Of a stretch of 64,000 nt of DNA, positions 31,620 through 41,541 are shown piece by piece; within the stretch, counting starts at the first letter, position 1, and each line of letters opens with the position of its first letter. Origin of the DNA: Oceanococcus sp051252075 (GTDB lineage Bacteria > Pseudomonadota > Gammaproteobacteria > Nevskiales > Oceanococcaceae); the NCBI GenBank assembly GCA_051252075.1, contig JBPOFU010000004.1, positions 54,567 to 118,566 of the forward strand, given 5' to 3'. Both the position numbers and the translations under genes were made by a program. Under the pieces are notes generated by a model that was not told the origin of the DNA, made no database searches, and saw only the letters and a program-made list of their open reading frames with translations.

Positions 31620-34031
31620 ATGATGTTGTCGCAATTACAAGATAAACATGCTGATTTGCCCATTTGGGCGGCTTTGCCTCAATTGAGGCAGGCTCTGCAG
31701 CAGGGAAACCGAGCCATTTTAGTGGCGCCCCCGGGGGCTGGAAAAAGCAGTTTAGTGCCGCTGGCGCTGCTGCAAGAGGAGTGGCTTGCGGATCAGTGCA
31801 TATTGATCTTGGAGCCTCGCCGATTGGCCGCGCGGGCATTGGCCTGGCGCATGGCAGAATTGTCGGAGCAAGCGCTGGGGGAGCTGGTCGGACTGCGCAC
31901 GCGCGACGAAAACAAAGTCGGAAGCAATACGCGCATAGAAGTGCTTACCGAAGCGCTATTAAGCCGGCGGCTGCAATCCGACCCAGAGCTTAAAGGTGTC
32001 GGTTTGGTGATTTTCGATGAGTTTCATGAGCGCAGTTTGGATGCTGATTTGGGCTTGGCTTTGGCGCGCGATGTGCAAGCCGGATTGCGCGAAGATTTAC
32101 GTTTATTGTTGATGTCGGCCACTTTGGATCATCAAGGTCTGAGCGCGCAACTGGATGCCCCACTTATTGAAGCCAAGGGTCGCAGCTATCCTGTCGATGT
32201 GGTGTATCAGGCGCGGGGTGACGCGCCTTTAGAGCAAGCCGTAGCGCGCTATACCCGGCAAGCTTTACGTAAGCACGAAGGTGATGTGTTGGTCTTCCTG
32301 CCGGGGGAAGGGGAAATACGCCGCACCGCAACCCAGTTGGCTGATGTGTCTGAGGGCAGGATTCAACTGCATCCCTTGTACGGGCGATTGGATAAACAAG
32401 CTCAGCAAGCAGCGATTGCACCTGCGGCGCAAGGTCAACGCAAAGTGGTTTTGGCGACGGCGGTGGCTGAATCGAGTATCACTATTGCTGGGGTGCGCGT
32501 GGTAATTGATGCTGGTTTGTCGCGCCAGCCCGTATATGACCCCAATGCTGGGTTTTCTCATTTACAAACCCGTCGCGTGAGCCGTGATTCCGCCGATCAA
32601 CGGGCCGGCCGTGCCGGGCGTACCGCACCAGGAACCTGCATCCGCTTGTGGTCATCTGAAGAAGTTTTGCAGGCGCAACGCAGTCCAGCTTTACGCAGTG
32701 CGGATCTGAGTGCCGTGGCATTGAATGTGGCCGCCTGGGGCAGTGCCCCTAATTGGATAGAGCAGCCTCCCGAAGGCGCTTGGGCGCAGGCCTGGGACAC
32801 CTTAACTGCTTTGCAGTTGGTCGATGAGCAGCGCCGTATCAATGCGCGCGGGAGACAAGTCAGCCAATGGGGCGCACATCCGCGCATAGGCTGCGTGTTG
32901 CTGGCGGCACGAGACCAGGCACAACGTGCCATGGCCTGTGATTTGGCAGCCTTACTGGAGTTTGATGGTCGATTGATGCGGGGCTGTGATATTCATCAGC
33001 ATTGGTTGGCTTGGCGTCGCGGCGGGCTTGGCAGCGCTGAAAAACGCCAACTGAGCCGCGACAGCGAACGTTGGCGTCGACGCCTAAAACTGGATAAACA
33101 AGTAGCCGAGTGCGACCCAGGCCCCTTATTGGCGGCAGGCTATGCCGATCGGATTGCCTTGGCGCGCAGCGGTAAACCTGGGCGCTTTCAAATGGCCAAT
33201 GGGCGCGGTGTGCGCATATCAGAAAATGATCCGCTAGCGGCAGCAAAGTTGTTGGTGGTGTGTGATGTCGACGGCCAATCCGAAGCTTTGGTGCGACGCG
33301 CATGTGTCTTGTCAGAAAGCGATTTTATGCGCAATTTTTCGGCACAAATACAGTGGCAAGCCCGTGTTGAGTTCAACCCACAGCGGCGCGCGGTGGACAG
33401 CGTTGAGCAGCGCTGTTTTCGGGCCCTGGTTTTGCAGCAACGGCCGTTGCCGTCTCCGCGAAGCGATTTGCTGGTGCAAGCTTTGATCGACGGTATCCGT
33501 AGCCTAGGATTGAGTTGTTTAGATTTTTCCGGATCAGCCCAGAAATTAAAGTTTCGCTTGGCTGGCTTTTCCTGCCTAGGAGGCCCAGCCATGGATGAGC
33601 AAAGTCTGCTGGATGAAATGTCCCAGTGGTTGGGACCATTTCTACATGGATTGCGGCGTTTGGACCAAATTACGCCACGTTTGCTGGTGGAGGCCCTGAT
33701 GGCGCGCTTGGACTACGCGCAGCTACAGACATTTTCTCAGCAGTTTCCGGAACAAATTCGCCTGCCCAACGGTCGCAGCTATCCCTTGGACTATGCGGCG
33801 GAGGATGGTCCCGTGCTTGCGCTGCGCTTACAGGATGTTTATGGCTTGGATGCGACCCCGCAGGTTGGCGGCGAGCCAGTCCTATTGCATTTGCTGTCAC
33901 CGGCTCGCAGGCCGCAGGCGGTCACCCGCGATTTACACAGTTTTTGGCGCAATGCTTGGCCCGAAGTACGCAAACAAATGCGTGGGCGCTATCCCAAGCA
34001 CAATTGGCCAGAGCAGCCTTGGGAGGTTTAA
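31620..34031 (+). CDS. hrpB: ATP-dependent helicase HrpB
   Basis: A DEAH-like RNA helicase of 803 residues. Walker A is APPGAGKSS (about 36-44), the Walker B variant is FDEFHERS, motif III is LLLMSATLD, and motif VI is SADQRAGRAGRTAPG. The HrpB-specific C-terminal half carries VLLAARDQAQRAMACDLAALLEFD and ends with SFWRNAWPEVRKQMRGRYPKHNWPEQPW, the usual HrpB ending. Start is ATG 31620 or 31623; the frame is open further upstream, but that part overlaps the divergent DAHP synthase. Its exact cell role is not well known. Confidence 0.95.
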   Translation: MMLSQLQDKHADLPIWAALPQLRQALQQGNRAILVAPPGAGKSSLVPLALLQEEWLADQCILILEPRRLAARALAWRMAELSEQALGELVGLRTRDENKVGSNTRIEVLTEALLSRRLQSDPELKGVGLVIFDEFHERSLDADLGLALARDVQAGLREDLRLLLMSATLDHQGLSAQLDAPLIEAKGRSYPVDVVYQARGDAPLEQAVARYTRQALRKHEGDVLVFLPGEGEIRRTATQLADVSEGRIQLHPLYGRLDKQAQQAAIAPAAQGQRKVVLATAVAESSITIAGVRVVIDAGLSRQPVYDPNAGFSHLQTRRVSRDSADQRAGRAGRTAPGTCIRLWSSEEVLQAQRSPALRSADLSAVALNVAAWGSAPNWIEQPPEGAWAQAWDTLTALQLVDEQRRINARGRQVSQWGAHPRIGCVLLAARDQAQRAMACDLAALLEFDGRLMRGCDIHQHWLAWRRGGLGSAEKRQLSRDSERWRRRLKLDKQVAECDPGPLLAAGYADRIALARSGKPGRFQMANGRGVRISENDPLAAAKLLVVCDVDGQSEALVRRACVLSESDFMRNFSAQIQWQARVEFNPQRRAVDSVEQRCFRALVLQQRPLPSPRSDLLVQALIDGIRSLGLSCLDFSGSAQKLKFRLAGFSCLGGPAMDEQSLLDEMSQWLGPFLHGLRRLDQITPRLLVEALMARLDYAQLQTFSQQFPEQIRLPNGRSYPLDYAAEDGPVLALRLQDVYGLDATPQVGGEPVLLHLLSPARRPQAVTRDLHSFWRNAWPEVRKQMRGRYPKHNWPEQPWEV

Positions 34032-34080
34032 TCCTTGGGATGTTAGATTGAACAAATACATCAACACACGGAGTAAAACT

Positions 34081-34566
34081 ATGCACACTCGGATTCCATT
34101 CGTCGCCAGCCTGGTGCTTGGCTTGAGCAGCTTTGGCCTTGTTGCCGCTGAGCGCAGCAGTTCCGCCGAAGAGGCCAACCTGTATTTCATTAGCCCAGCG
34201 CATGGCGAAACGGTGCCAGGAAACGTGCTGGTGCGATTTGGCCTGTCGGGTATGGGTATTGCTCCAGCGGGCGTGGAACGTAGCAACACCGGTCATCACC
34301 ATTTGCTGATCGACATGGATGAACTCCCAGCTTCCGATGAGCCCATGCCTGCCAGCGAAAAGTTGGTGCATTTTGGCAAAGGCCAGACTCAAGCTCGGAT
34401 CAAATTGGCACCGGGAAAGCACACTTTGCAGCTGGTTTTGGGTAATCACAATCACGTGATGCACAAACCTATCGTGAAGTCACAGAAGATCACCATCACT
34501 GTGTCGCCAGAGCCGGAAGAAGTGAAGGAAGATAAAGGCAGTGGCTTGCCAGGGCTGTTCCGCTAG
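34081..34566 (+). CDS. DUF4399 domain exported protein
   Basis: A 161-residue periplasmic protein. The signal peptide is MHTRIPFVASLVLGLSSFGLVAA. The DUF4399 core has YFISPAHGETVPGNVLVRFGLSGMGIAPAG, then HHHLLID, LVHFGKGQTQARIKLAPGKHTLQLVLGNHNH and SQKITITV. The several histidines (TGHHHLLI, GNHNHVMH) could bind metal. Function unknown. GGAG lies before ATG 34081; the longer frame upstream overlaps hrpB and was not used. It stands alone, just after hrpB. Confidence 0.85.
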   Translation: MHTRIPFVASLVLGLSSFGLVAAERSSSAEEANLYFISPAHGETVPGNVLVRFGLSGMGIAPAGVERSNTGHHHLLIDMDELPASDEPMPASEKLVHFGKGQTQARIKLAPGKHTLQLVLGNHNHVMHKPIVKSQKITITVSPEPEEVKEDKGSGLPGLFR

Positions 34567-34639
34567 TCGTTAGTGGCTCTGTGCATTCCAAAAATCGTTG
34601 AGTGCCATACGTCTCAAGAGTTGTAGGAGCGATGTGACA

Positions 34640-36796
34640 GTGAAATTCTTAAACAGTTTGTTCGTGACAGTGGCGGTATTCGCTAGCCCCGTTTACGCAT
34701 TGGAATACCCCGTCAGTCCACGTGGAGATGTGGTGGATGACTACCATGGCCAGCGTGTGGCTGATCCGTATCGTTGGCTAGAGGATGTGGATGCTCCAGA
34801 GGTGGCGCAATGGGTGCAGGCACAAAATCGCGTGACTCAATCGGTGCTGAAGACCTTGCCGGGGCGTGAGCGCCTGCAGCAACGGTTGACGGAATTGTGG
34901 AATTACGAGAAGTACGGCACGCCCGTACCTGCTGGTGATGCCTTGTTTTATCGCTATAACAATGGCCTGCAAAAGCAATCGGTGTTGCTGCGTCAGCAAG
35001 GCGAGCAGCGCACCGTGGTGCTTGATCCCAATCAGTGGAGCGCGGATGGCACCAGTGCATTGACGGTGTGGAAGGTGTCGCCCAATGGTCATTTCGTCGC
35101 TTATGGCGTGGCGGAAGCCGGCAGTGACTGGAACCGATTCCGTATTCGCGACACGCGCAGCGGCAGTGACCTCGACGAAGTTTTGGACTACATCAAGTTC
35201 TCCAATCTGTCCTGGACTCAAGACAGCGGCGGGTTTTTCTATTCGCGCTATCCGGGCAAGGATGGGGTATTTGGCGAACTGAAAAATCAGGCTTTGTATT
35301 ACCACCGCCTTGGACATCCGCAATCTGACGATGTGCCCATCTTTGCGGACAATAAACATCCCCGTTATGGCTATTCAGGTACGGTTAGCGATGATGGGCG
35401 TTATCTGATTATTTCGGTGAGGCAAGGCACTGGCGATGAAAACATGCTGTACCTGCGTGATTTACGTGCTGCCCACAGTCCGCATGTACGTGGCCGGTTG
35501 ATCCCTATCGTCGAAGATTTTTCCGCCAAATACCAAGTCATTGGTGTGCATGACGGCCAACTTTATGTCTGGAGTACTGATCAGGCGCCGCGCGGGCGTA
35601 TTTTGAGCATCGATATCCAACGCCCATCGCGCCGTCGCGAATTGGTAGCACAAACTGAATACCCTATAGAACAGGCTCATTTGATTGGCCAGCACCTAGC
35701 GATAGGCGTGCTTAAAGATGCGGTAAGCGAGTTACGTATTTACCCGCGACTCGGCGGTGAGCACCGTGTCGCCGCCTTGCCGGGCTTGGGTAGCGCGAGC
35801 GAGTTGCAGCCTGCCAAGGGAGAAGCGGCGGCGTATTTCAGTTACAGCGACTTTTTCAATCCGCCGCAACAATCGCGATTGGATTTGGCCAGTGCGAGCG
35901 TAAGTACCTTGAATCGTTCCCAGCTTCCGCTGGATACCGATGTGTTCGCCGCGCGCCAAGTGTTTTACACCTCGGCCGATGGCACTCGTATTCCCATGTT
36001 TATCCTGCAGCGTAAAGACTTGCCGAACACCCAGGCGCAGGCAGCGATGCTTTACGGCTACGGCGGCTTCTCGATTTCCTTAAGCCCCAGCTTTAAGCCG
36101 CAACGTTTGGCTTGGCTAGAGCAGGGGGGTATCTACGCCATCGCCAATCTGCGTGGCGGGGGTGAATATGGTGAAGCTTGGCACCAAGCCGGTACGCTGC
36201 GAAACAAGCAAAACGTATTCGATGATTTCATAGCCGCGGCCGAATATTTGATTGAATCTGGTCTGAGTAGTCCCGAGCAACTGGCGATTTCAGGACGCTC
36301 GAACGGTGGTTTGCTGGTCGGTGCGGTGAGCAATCAGCGCCCCGATCTGTTTGCGGCGGCGTTGCCCGGAGTTGGGGTGATGGATATGTTGCGTTTCCAC
36401 AAATTCACCATCGGCTGGGCCTGGACTGATGACTACGGTTCATCCGACGATCCGGCTGTTTTCCCAGCCCTAAGAGCGTATTCACCATTGCACAATGTGC
36501 CGCAAGCTGCGAATTATCCAGCGACTATGGTGACCACGGCGGACCATGATGATCGAGTAGTGCCGGGGCATTCCTTCAAGTTTGCCGCGGCCTTGCAGCA
36601 TGCCAGTCCGGGGCCGGCACCGAAGCTGATTCGTATTGAGTCCAAGGCGGGTCATGGCCGGGGGATGCCCACCGACAAGATCATCGCTCAGGCCGCAGAT
36701 GAGTTGGCTTTCGCGGCTGCCTTTACCCAATTGGATATGCGCTCACGTACCCCTTGGCCAAAGTTGGTCGAGCATGGTGACTTGGCGGCGCATTAA
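34640..36796 (+). CDS. prolyl oligopeptidase (S9A), exported
   Basis: A 718-residue serine peptidase that cuts short peptides after proline. I place the start at GTG 34640, ten bases after AGGAG (34625-34629), which gives a clean signal peptide (KFLNSLFVTVAVFASPVYALEYP); a GTG at 34634 is the alternative. The N-terminal beta-propeller contains the linker DDYHGQRVADPYRWLEDVD. The catalytic domain has RGGGEYGEAWHQAGTL and the nucleophile in AISGRSNGGLLVG (Ser554). Asp is in TTADHDDRVVPGHSFKF and His in SKAGHGRG. It should work in the periplasm on peptide nutrients. Confidence 0.94.
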   Translation: MKFLNSLFVTVAVFASPVYALEYPVSPRGDVVDDYHGQRVADPYRWLEDVDAPEVAQWVQAQNRVTQSVLKTLPGRERLQQRLTELWNYEKYGTPVPAGDALFYRYNNGLQKQSVLLRQQGEQRTVVLDPNQWSADGTSALTVWKVSPNGHFVAYGVAEAGSDWNRFRIRDTRSGSDLDEVLDYIKFSNLSWTQDSGGFFYSRYPGKDGVFGELKNQALYYHRLGHPQSDDVPIFADNKHPRYGYSGTVSDDGRYLIISVRQGTGDENMLYLRDLRAAHSPHVRGRLIPIVEDFSAKYQVIGVHDGQLYVWSTDQAPRGRILSIDIQRPSRRRELVAQTEYPIEQAHLIGQHLAIGVLKDAVSELRIYPRLGGEHRVAALPGLGSASELQPAKGEAAAYFSYSDFFNPPQQSRLDLASASVSTLNRSQLPLDTDVFAARQVFYTSADGTRIPMFILQRKDLPNTQAQAAMLYGYGGFSISLSPSFKPQRLAWLEQGGIYAIANLRGGGEYGEAWHQAGTLRNKQNVFDDFIAAAEYLIESGLSSPEQLAISGRSNGGLLVGAVSNQRPDLFAAALPGVGVMDMLRFHKFTIGWAWTDDYGSSDDPAVFPALRAYSPLHNVPQAANYPATMVTTADHDDRVVPGHSFKFAAALQHASPGPAPKLIRIESKAGHGRGMPTDKIIAQAADELAFAAAFTQLDMRSRTPWPKLVEHGDLAAH

Positions 36797-37135
36797 GCGA
36801 GTGTGGGAGTCCTCGGTGTTCCGGTTCCGCTGCAGACCAGAGCGGCATTGACGTGGGCTGGCCTCGCGCCGCTGCGCGGTTTCCTGCCACCCGTGCCGCT
36901 TTGTCGGGTCGGTGCGACAGGGCCGTCCGGGCCCTGACACCCCTCGATTTGCCGTCCTGGCAAATCGCCCCGAGTCGCAGCACGAGCGTCTGGCGCAAGT
37001 CCTTTATGCCCACGTCAACGCCACCCTGGTCCACCGCACCGAGCCCTGGTGCCGGAGGGGCCGCTTAACAGCGAGCCGACAGTCCGGAAAGAGGCCGCTC
37101 TCTCCGCTTTCTACCCAGAGATCACAGCCTAAGTC
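36797..37135. other. 339-base GC-rich stretch without a gene
   Basis: No reading frame here looks like a protein. The text is visibly richer in G and C than its neighbours and contains a perfect inverted repeat, CGATTTGCC (36945-36953), five-base loop, GGCAAATCG (36959-36967), followed by purine-poor text. There is no T-run, so it is not a standard terminator. It may be a dispersed intergenic repeat or a decayed gene; this cannot be judged from one copy. Confidence 0.5.
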
Positions 37136-38392
37136 CTACAGATAGTGGGTGTATTCCAACTGCAGGTAGTCATCACGACTGACTGGCAAAAACACCTGAT
37201 CATCGCTTGCAATGTTATTGAATAGGCGGGCTTCAATACTGAGCTTGCTGTTGCCGTTTAGGCGGCGGCTGGCTTCTAGGCTGATAAAGCGGCTGCCGTT
37301 GTCCAGGTCGATGACGACACCGGCCAGTAGGGCGGAGTCCTTCACATCGTTTGCCGCGATTCGAGTGGCGAGGAACAGATCATTTTGAAAACCGGAGTCG
37401 GCCTGTTCATCACGTTCGTCCCACAAATACTCGACCAGGTAGCCCGCATCGGCAACTGAGCCTAAAACGCCGTATTGGGTGTATTCGAAACCGCCAGTAG
37501 CCGCGCTATATTCCCTGTCGACCAGCTGTGGCATTTGCCCAGGTGCTTGCACGAACACACCTTGATCTCGTTTGGCCGCTTCAAACTTTAACAACCAAGA
37601 GCCCACGGTGTATTGGGCGTCCACGCTGAGTTGTTCCAACTGGCCGTAGAACGGTAGAAGTTCGGTCGGTTGTGGTCCCTGCGCGGTGTTGACGAATCCG
37701 CCGGCGATCAACTGAGGATTGCGCGCCGTGCCCTTGAACCAAGAGATGCCGTAGTCCAGTGCATCGGCATAGCCCTGTACTCGCAACGCGTAATCCAGAT
37801 GCTGCTGCTTGTCGCTGGATTGATATTGCGCCATGTCGGTGTTGACCACCAACGGAGGGCGCAAGCGCCCATCTATACCAGCAAAAGTACGCTCACGAAA
37901 ATAGGGCAACACATAGCCCTGAAAAATTAATGGCCCTTGTGACCAGGCTAAGCGCAGCATGGGCTGGCCCAACTTGTCCTCGCCATCCAAATTTTCCACT
38001 GAGTCACTCTGGTTGACGATATCGACCAGATGCAATAACTCAGTCTTACCCCAGAACACTTTGGACACGCCTAGCCGTACTTCCAAGGATTCAAAGATGC
38101 CCTGCCAATACAGTTCACGTACATCGAAGTGAGTGCGTTCTTCATCCATGGAATCCAAGCGGGCAAAGGGCGTAAAGGTGACGCTGAAATCACCCCGATC
38201 CCATTCGCCTAGCCATTCCGGTTGGATGCTAAAGGAGATGCCGCCGTTTTCTTGCTCTGGGAAGCTGGCGCTTTGCAAAAAGCTGCGGGCTTCCAGGCTC
38301 CACTCAAGGTCGAGCCGGCTCTCCATTTCGCTGGCGAAGAGGCAGGGACTGGCCAGCATGAAGCTGGCCAAAGCGAGGCGATAAAGTCGCAT
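37136..38392 (-). CDS. outer-membrane beta-barrel protein of MMPL module 2
   Basis: A 418-residue exported protein. The signal peptide is MRLYRLALASFMLASPCLFA. The rest alternates beta-strand-like blocks (DFSVTFTPFARLDSMDEERTHFDVRELYW, SLEVRLGVSKVFWGKTELLHLVDIVNQSD, YLQLEYTHYL). The G-V-x-K-V-F-W-G-K-T-E block resembles the GHQVLNWGES strand of DUF1302 proteins, so it is probably the counterpart of the DUF1302 barrel of module 1. It lies 14 bases after the LolA-like gene and ends the TetR operon. The role, outer-membrane port for the MMPL cargo, is inference. Confidence 0.75.
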   Translation of the reverse strand: MRLYRLALASFMLASPCLFASEMESRLDLEWSLEARSFLQSASFPEQENGGISFSIQPEWLGEWDRGDFSVTFTPFARLDSMDEERTHFDVRELYWQGIFESLEVRLGVSKVFWGKTELLHLVDIVNQSDSVENLDGEDKLGQPMLRLAWSQGPLIFQGYVLPYFRERTFAGIDGRLRPPLVVNTDMAQYQSSDKQQHLDYALRVQGYADALDYGISWFKGTARNPQLIAGGFVNTAQGPQPTELLPFYGQLEQLSVDAQYTVGSWLLKFEAAKRDQGVFVQAPGQMPQLVDREYSAATGGFEYTQYGVLGSVADAGYLVEYLWDERDEQADSGFQNDLFLATRIAANDVKDSALLAGVVIDLDNGSRFISLEASRRLNGNSKLSIEARLFNNIASDDQVFLPVSRDDYLQLEYTHYL

Positions 38393-38406
38393 AATGTGAA
38401 CCTGTT

Positions 38407-39210
38407 TTAGCGAGCGCGAGCCAAGCTGGCTTGGTCGAAATCACCTTCTTCTAGACCGGTTTTGAATTTGAAATCAGAAAAGCTCAAGGTGGTCGATTTG
38501 CCTGTTTGTAGATTGACCATTTCAAGCTTTCCTGGACGCCAGTGCTTATCTACGTACTGGGCGTAATCGTGCATGGTCAGCGTTTTTAAGTGGCTTTTTT
38601 TGCGGTCATAGAATTCGATCTTCATGGCGCGATATTCGGTTTGATCGATCCAGGTGACCTGACGGGTATATCCGGATTTTTTGTCGACCGGATAACGCTC
38701 GATCACGAAGCATTTGAGTTCTCCACAATCTTCATCACGTAGGTATTTGTACGTATACTTTTCGATTTCCTGCGATGAAATATCTTCGTAGGCGAATTCC
38801 GAGCCCATGAACGGCCCGGATTTGTTGTTTGAAGCAATCCGTTTGACGCGTTTAAGTGCGGGCAGATACAGCCATTGATCATCCGAGCCAGACTTGTGGC
38901 TAAAGGTCAGTAATGCTGTGCCGCGTACGTCTTTTGGCCGGTCAAAAATGATCAGGCTTTTGTCGCCATCCTCGGCCATTTCAAATGAACGATTGCGCAT
39001 TTCACGCACGCTTTCTTGACCGTGCTTGTTACGCAGCGTCATGGTCATAGTTGATTCGGTGTCGGTCCAGCCGATATCACGCTGCTCGGCTTCTTTGGCG
39101 ATGGCCAGGCCTTTTTCTTCAGCGGTTTCGGCCAGCACGCTCAGGGGCAGTGTGGCCAGAGCGGTACTAAGCAGAATCTGCGGCAGGTGCTTGAGCGATA
39201 GCATTGTCAT
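38407..39210 (-). CDS. LolA-like outer-membrane lipoprotein-sorting family protein (module 2)
   Basis: A 267-residue periplasmic protein, paralogue of 23047-23847. The signal peptide ends near LPLSVLA^ET. Core motifs are WLYLPALKRVKRIASNNKSGPFM and GSEFAYEDISSQEIEKY; there is also a cysteine pair in RDEDCGELKCFVIERYP. It overlaps the MMPL gene by 4 bases (ATGA), as does the paralogue. The expected role is carrying a lipid or other hydrophobic ligand between the MMPL pump and the outer-membrane barrel. Confidence 0.86.
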   Translation of the reverse strand: MTMLSLKHLPQILLSTALATLPLSVLAETAEEKGLAIAKEAEQRDIGWTDTESTMTMTLRNKHGQESVREMRNRSFEMAEDGDKSLIIFDRPKDVRGTALLTFSHKSGSDDQWLYLPALKRVKRIASNNKSGPFMGSEFAYEDISSQEIEKYTYKYLRDEDCGELKCFVIERYPVDKKSGYTRQVTWIDQTEYRAMKIEFYDRKKSHLKTLTMHDYAQYVDKHWRPGKLEMVNLQTGKSTTLSFSDFKFKTGLEEGDFDQASLARAR

Positions 39211-41537
39211 TGGGACGTTTCCTTGGATCGTTCGGAGGATGATGGACTTCGGTCGAGTTTGATGAGGATGGCCGGTAGCAGGAAGAAATCTGCCGCCAGG
39301 GCACTAAATATGGCCATTACCGTGAGCAGTGACATTGACACCATAGGGTAGAAAGCTGAATAACTGAGTACCATAAAGCCTGCAGCCAATACGATGGATG
39401 TAACTACCAGTGCTGTGCCAACTGTGCGGAAGGAGTAGGCAATGGCATCCTCGGTACTCAATCCCAGTTCGCGACGTGCGCGCAGGTATTTGCTTAAAAA
39501 GTGAATGGTGTCATCTACGATGATGCCCAGTACAACGCCCATGGAAAAGGACATGGCGAAATTGATTTCGCCATCATACAAAGCCCATAGACCGAAGGCC
39601 ATGCCCATGGGCAGCAGATTCGGCAGGATGCTGATAAGACCAAATTTTAGGCTGCGTAAGGCAAGAATCAATAGCAGTGAAATGCCGAGCAGCGCCAGCG
39701 GTATGCCTACAGACATGGACTGAAAATTACGCTCGGCGATATACGAGAACATCACTGCAGGTGAAACGCCATAGGCATGCATTTCAGGTGCATTTTGCTG
39801 CAGCCAGGCTTGGGCATCGGAGGCCATTTGGCGAGTTTGTGCTGATTTCATATGCTCGAACACCACGATAAATCGCGAGGCCGATTTGTCGATGTTTATG
39901 GTGTTGTTTAAGTCCAAGCCAAAGGGCAGGGAAAACTCATATAGCAGCAGATACTGAGCGGCCAAATCCCGTTCTTTTGGCAGTCGATACCAGCTCGGAT
40001 CATCGCCGTGCATATTCTTGTTCAGACGTTTGAAAATGTCCGAAATACTGCTGACCTGCATGACCTCAGGTTTTTCCATCCACCACTGTTTGAAGGCTTC
40101 GAGATTGGCCAAATATGTTGGATCCGCCACGCCTTCAGGTGCGGGTAGAGAAAATTCCATGGTGTACAGGCCAGTAATGTTGTCGGCCATGAAATCAGAG
40201 TCATTACGAAAATCTATGCGTTCGTCAAAATAGCGAACAAACATATCATTGGCTTCGTTCAGCGGTGCCAGCGCCGTCAATCCGAGTGCAAACAGGCCAG
40301 CGCCCCACAACACCCTATTGGGGTTACGGGCTATTAAGGCGCCGAATTTTTCCATACGCCCAGACAGCGCGCTGCGCTGTTGTTGTGGCGGTTTGATTGG
40401 CAGTATCGCAACCAGTGCGGGCAGCAAAGTGACCGACAACACCCAGGCCAGTATTGCGCCCATGGCGGAAATATTGCCCAGATCTGCCAACGGTGGTGAA
40501 TCAGCGAAATTGATCGACAGCAGACCCAGCGCCGTAGTGACGGAGGTCAGCATCACCGGCACAAAGTTCATGCGTAATGAGTTGGTAAGTGCCGTGATTT
40601 TGTCTTGACCTTCGCGCATTCCGGCAAACATGGACACCAGAATATGCACCGCGTCAGCAACTGCCAGCGTGGTGATGACCACCGGTGCGATCGTTGAAGG
40701 TGAGGTTAAGCCGATGCCGAGATGGCCAGCCAGCCCCATTGCGCCACCAGCTGACAGCAGAATCACTACGAAGGTGGCTAGCGTGGCGGTAACGGACCGC
40801 AACAACAAAAATAGGATCACGGCCAATATCGCGTACATCGCAGGAAACAATGTGCCCATGTCGGTTTGCGACGCTTCGGTAAAAGCGTTGCTCATCATAT
40901 TGGAGCCGCTCATCCGGATCGTGTGGCCTGGGTATTTGGCTTCCATAGCATCGCGCAAGGCGCGCGCAGCAGCCACCGTCGTGGGTACCTCATCTATCGA
41001 ATCGCCGGGATACTGATGGTTTACCGCCATAGCCAAAACATGACCACTGCTGGAGGTCAGACGCTGCAGCAGTAAGGGTTCGTTGATCGCAACGTTCTTA
41101 ATGCGTGCGATGTCTGCTGCATCAAGGCTGTCGACTTCAGGAACCAAATCCGCGACCTGCAAATCATCGTCCAGCGCGACTGTATGCTGATAGTTGCTGA
41201 TCGAATCGACCCTCAAGGCGAATGGCAGCAGCCAGGCTTGATCGGTGAAATCGCGCACTAGTCGCAGGGTGTCGGGATTGAAGGCATCATCGCCCGGCGG
41301 CTCAATCACGAACATGGTGGTGTCGTTCTTGGCGTAAACGTTTTGTACTTCGTCAAAGGCTACAAGCTGGGGGTTGTCCGGTCCAAAATACACTCGATAG
41401 TCGGTAGAGAAAGTCAGCTTGCCAGCTCCAGACAACATTCCGGTAACAATGAGTAAGCTGAGAACCAGAATCAGCCAACGCCAGCGCAGCATAGCTTCGG
41501 CAAATTGAGTGATTCGCGTGTCGATTAATTTGGACAT
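39207..41537 (-). CDS. MMPL/RND-family transporter (module 2)
   Basis: A 776-residue inner-membrane exporter with two six-helix halves. Motifs are TTLAVADAVHILVSMF in the first half and GIIVDDTIHFLSKYLRAR in the second; both carry the Asp residues expected for proton coupling, unlike module 1. The tail after the last helix is short (KLDRSPSSSERSKETSQ), so there is no nucleotide-binding domain. AAGGA precedes the start. It lies 4 bases after tetR and overlaps the LolA-like gene by 4. The substrate is unknown, presumably hydrophobic. Confidence 0.88.
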   Translation of the reverse strand: MSKLIDTRITQFAEAMLRWRWLILVLSLLIVTGMLSGAGKLTFSTDYRVYFGPDNPQLVAFDEVQNVYAKNDTTMFVIEPPGDDAFNPDTLRLVRDFTDQAWLLPFALRVDSISNYQHTVALDDDLQVADLVPEVDSLDAADIARIKNVAINEPLLLQRLTSSSGHVLAMAVNHQYPGDSIDEVPTTVAAARALRDAMEAKYPGHTIRMSGSNMMSNAFTEASQTDMGTLFPAMYAILAVILFLLLRSVTATLATFVVILLSAGGAMGLAGHLGIGLTSPSTIAPVVITTLAVADAVHILVSMFAGMREGQDKITALTNSLRMNFVPVMLTSVTTALGLLSINFADSPPLADLGNISAMGAILAWVLSVTLLPALVAILPIKPPQQQRSALSGRMEKFGALIARNPNRVLWGAGLFALGLTALAPLNEANDMFVRYFDERIDFRNDSDFMADNITGLYTMEFSLPAPEGVADPTYLANLEAFKQWWMEKPEVMQVSSISDIFKRLNKNMHGDDPSWYRLPKERDLAAQYLLLYEFSLPFGLDLNNTINIDKSASRFIVVFEHMKSAQTRQMASDAQAWLQQNAPEMHAYGVSPAVMFSYIAERNFQSMSVGIPLALLGISLLLILALRSLKFGLISILPNLLPMGMAFGLWALYDGEINFAMSFSMGVVLGIIVDDTIHFLSKYLRARRELGLSTEDAIAYSFRTVGTALVVTSIVLAAGFMVLSYSAFYPMVSMSLLTVMAIFSALAADFFLLPAILIKLDRSPSSSERSKETSQ

Positions 41538-41541
41538 TCTT

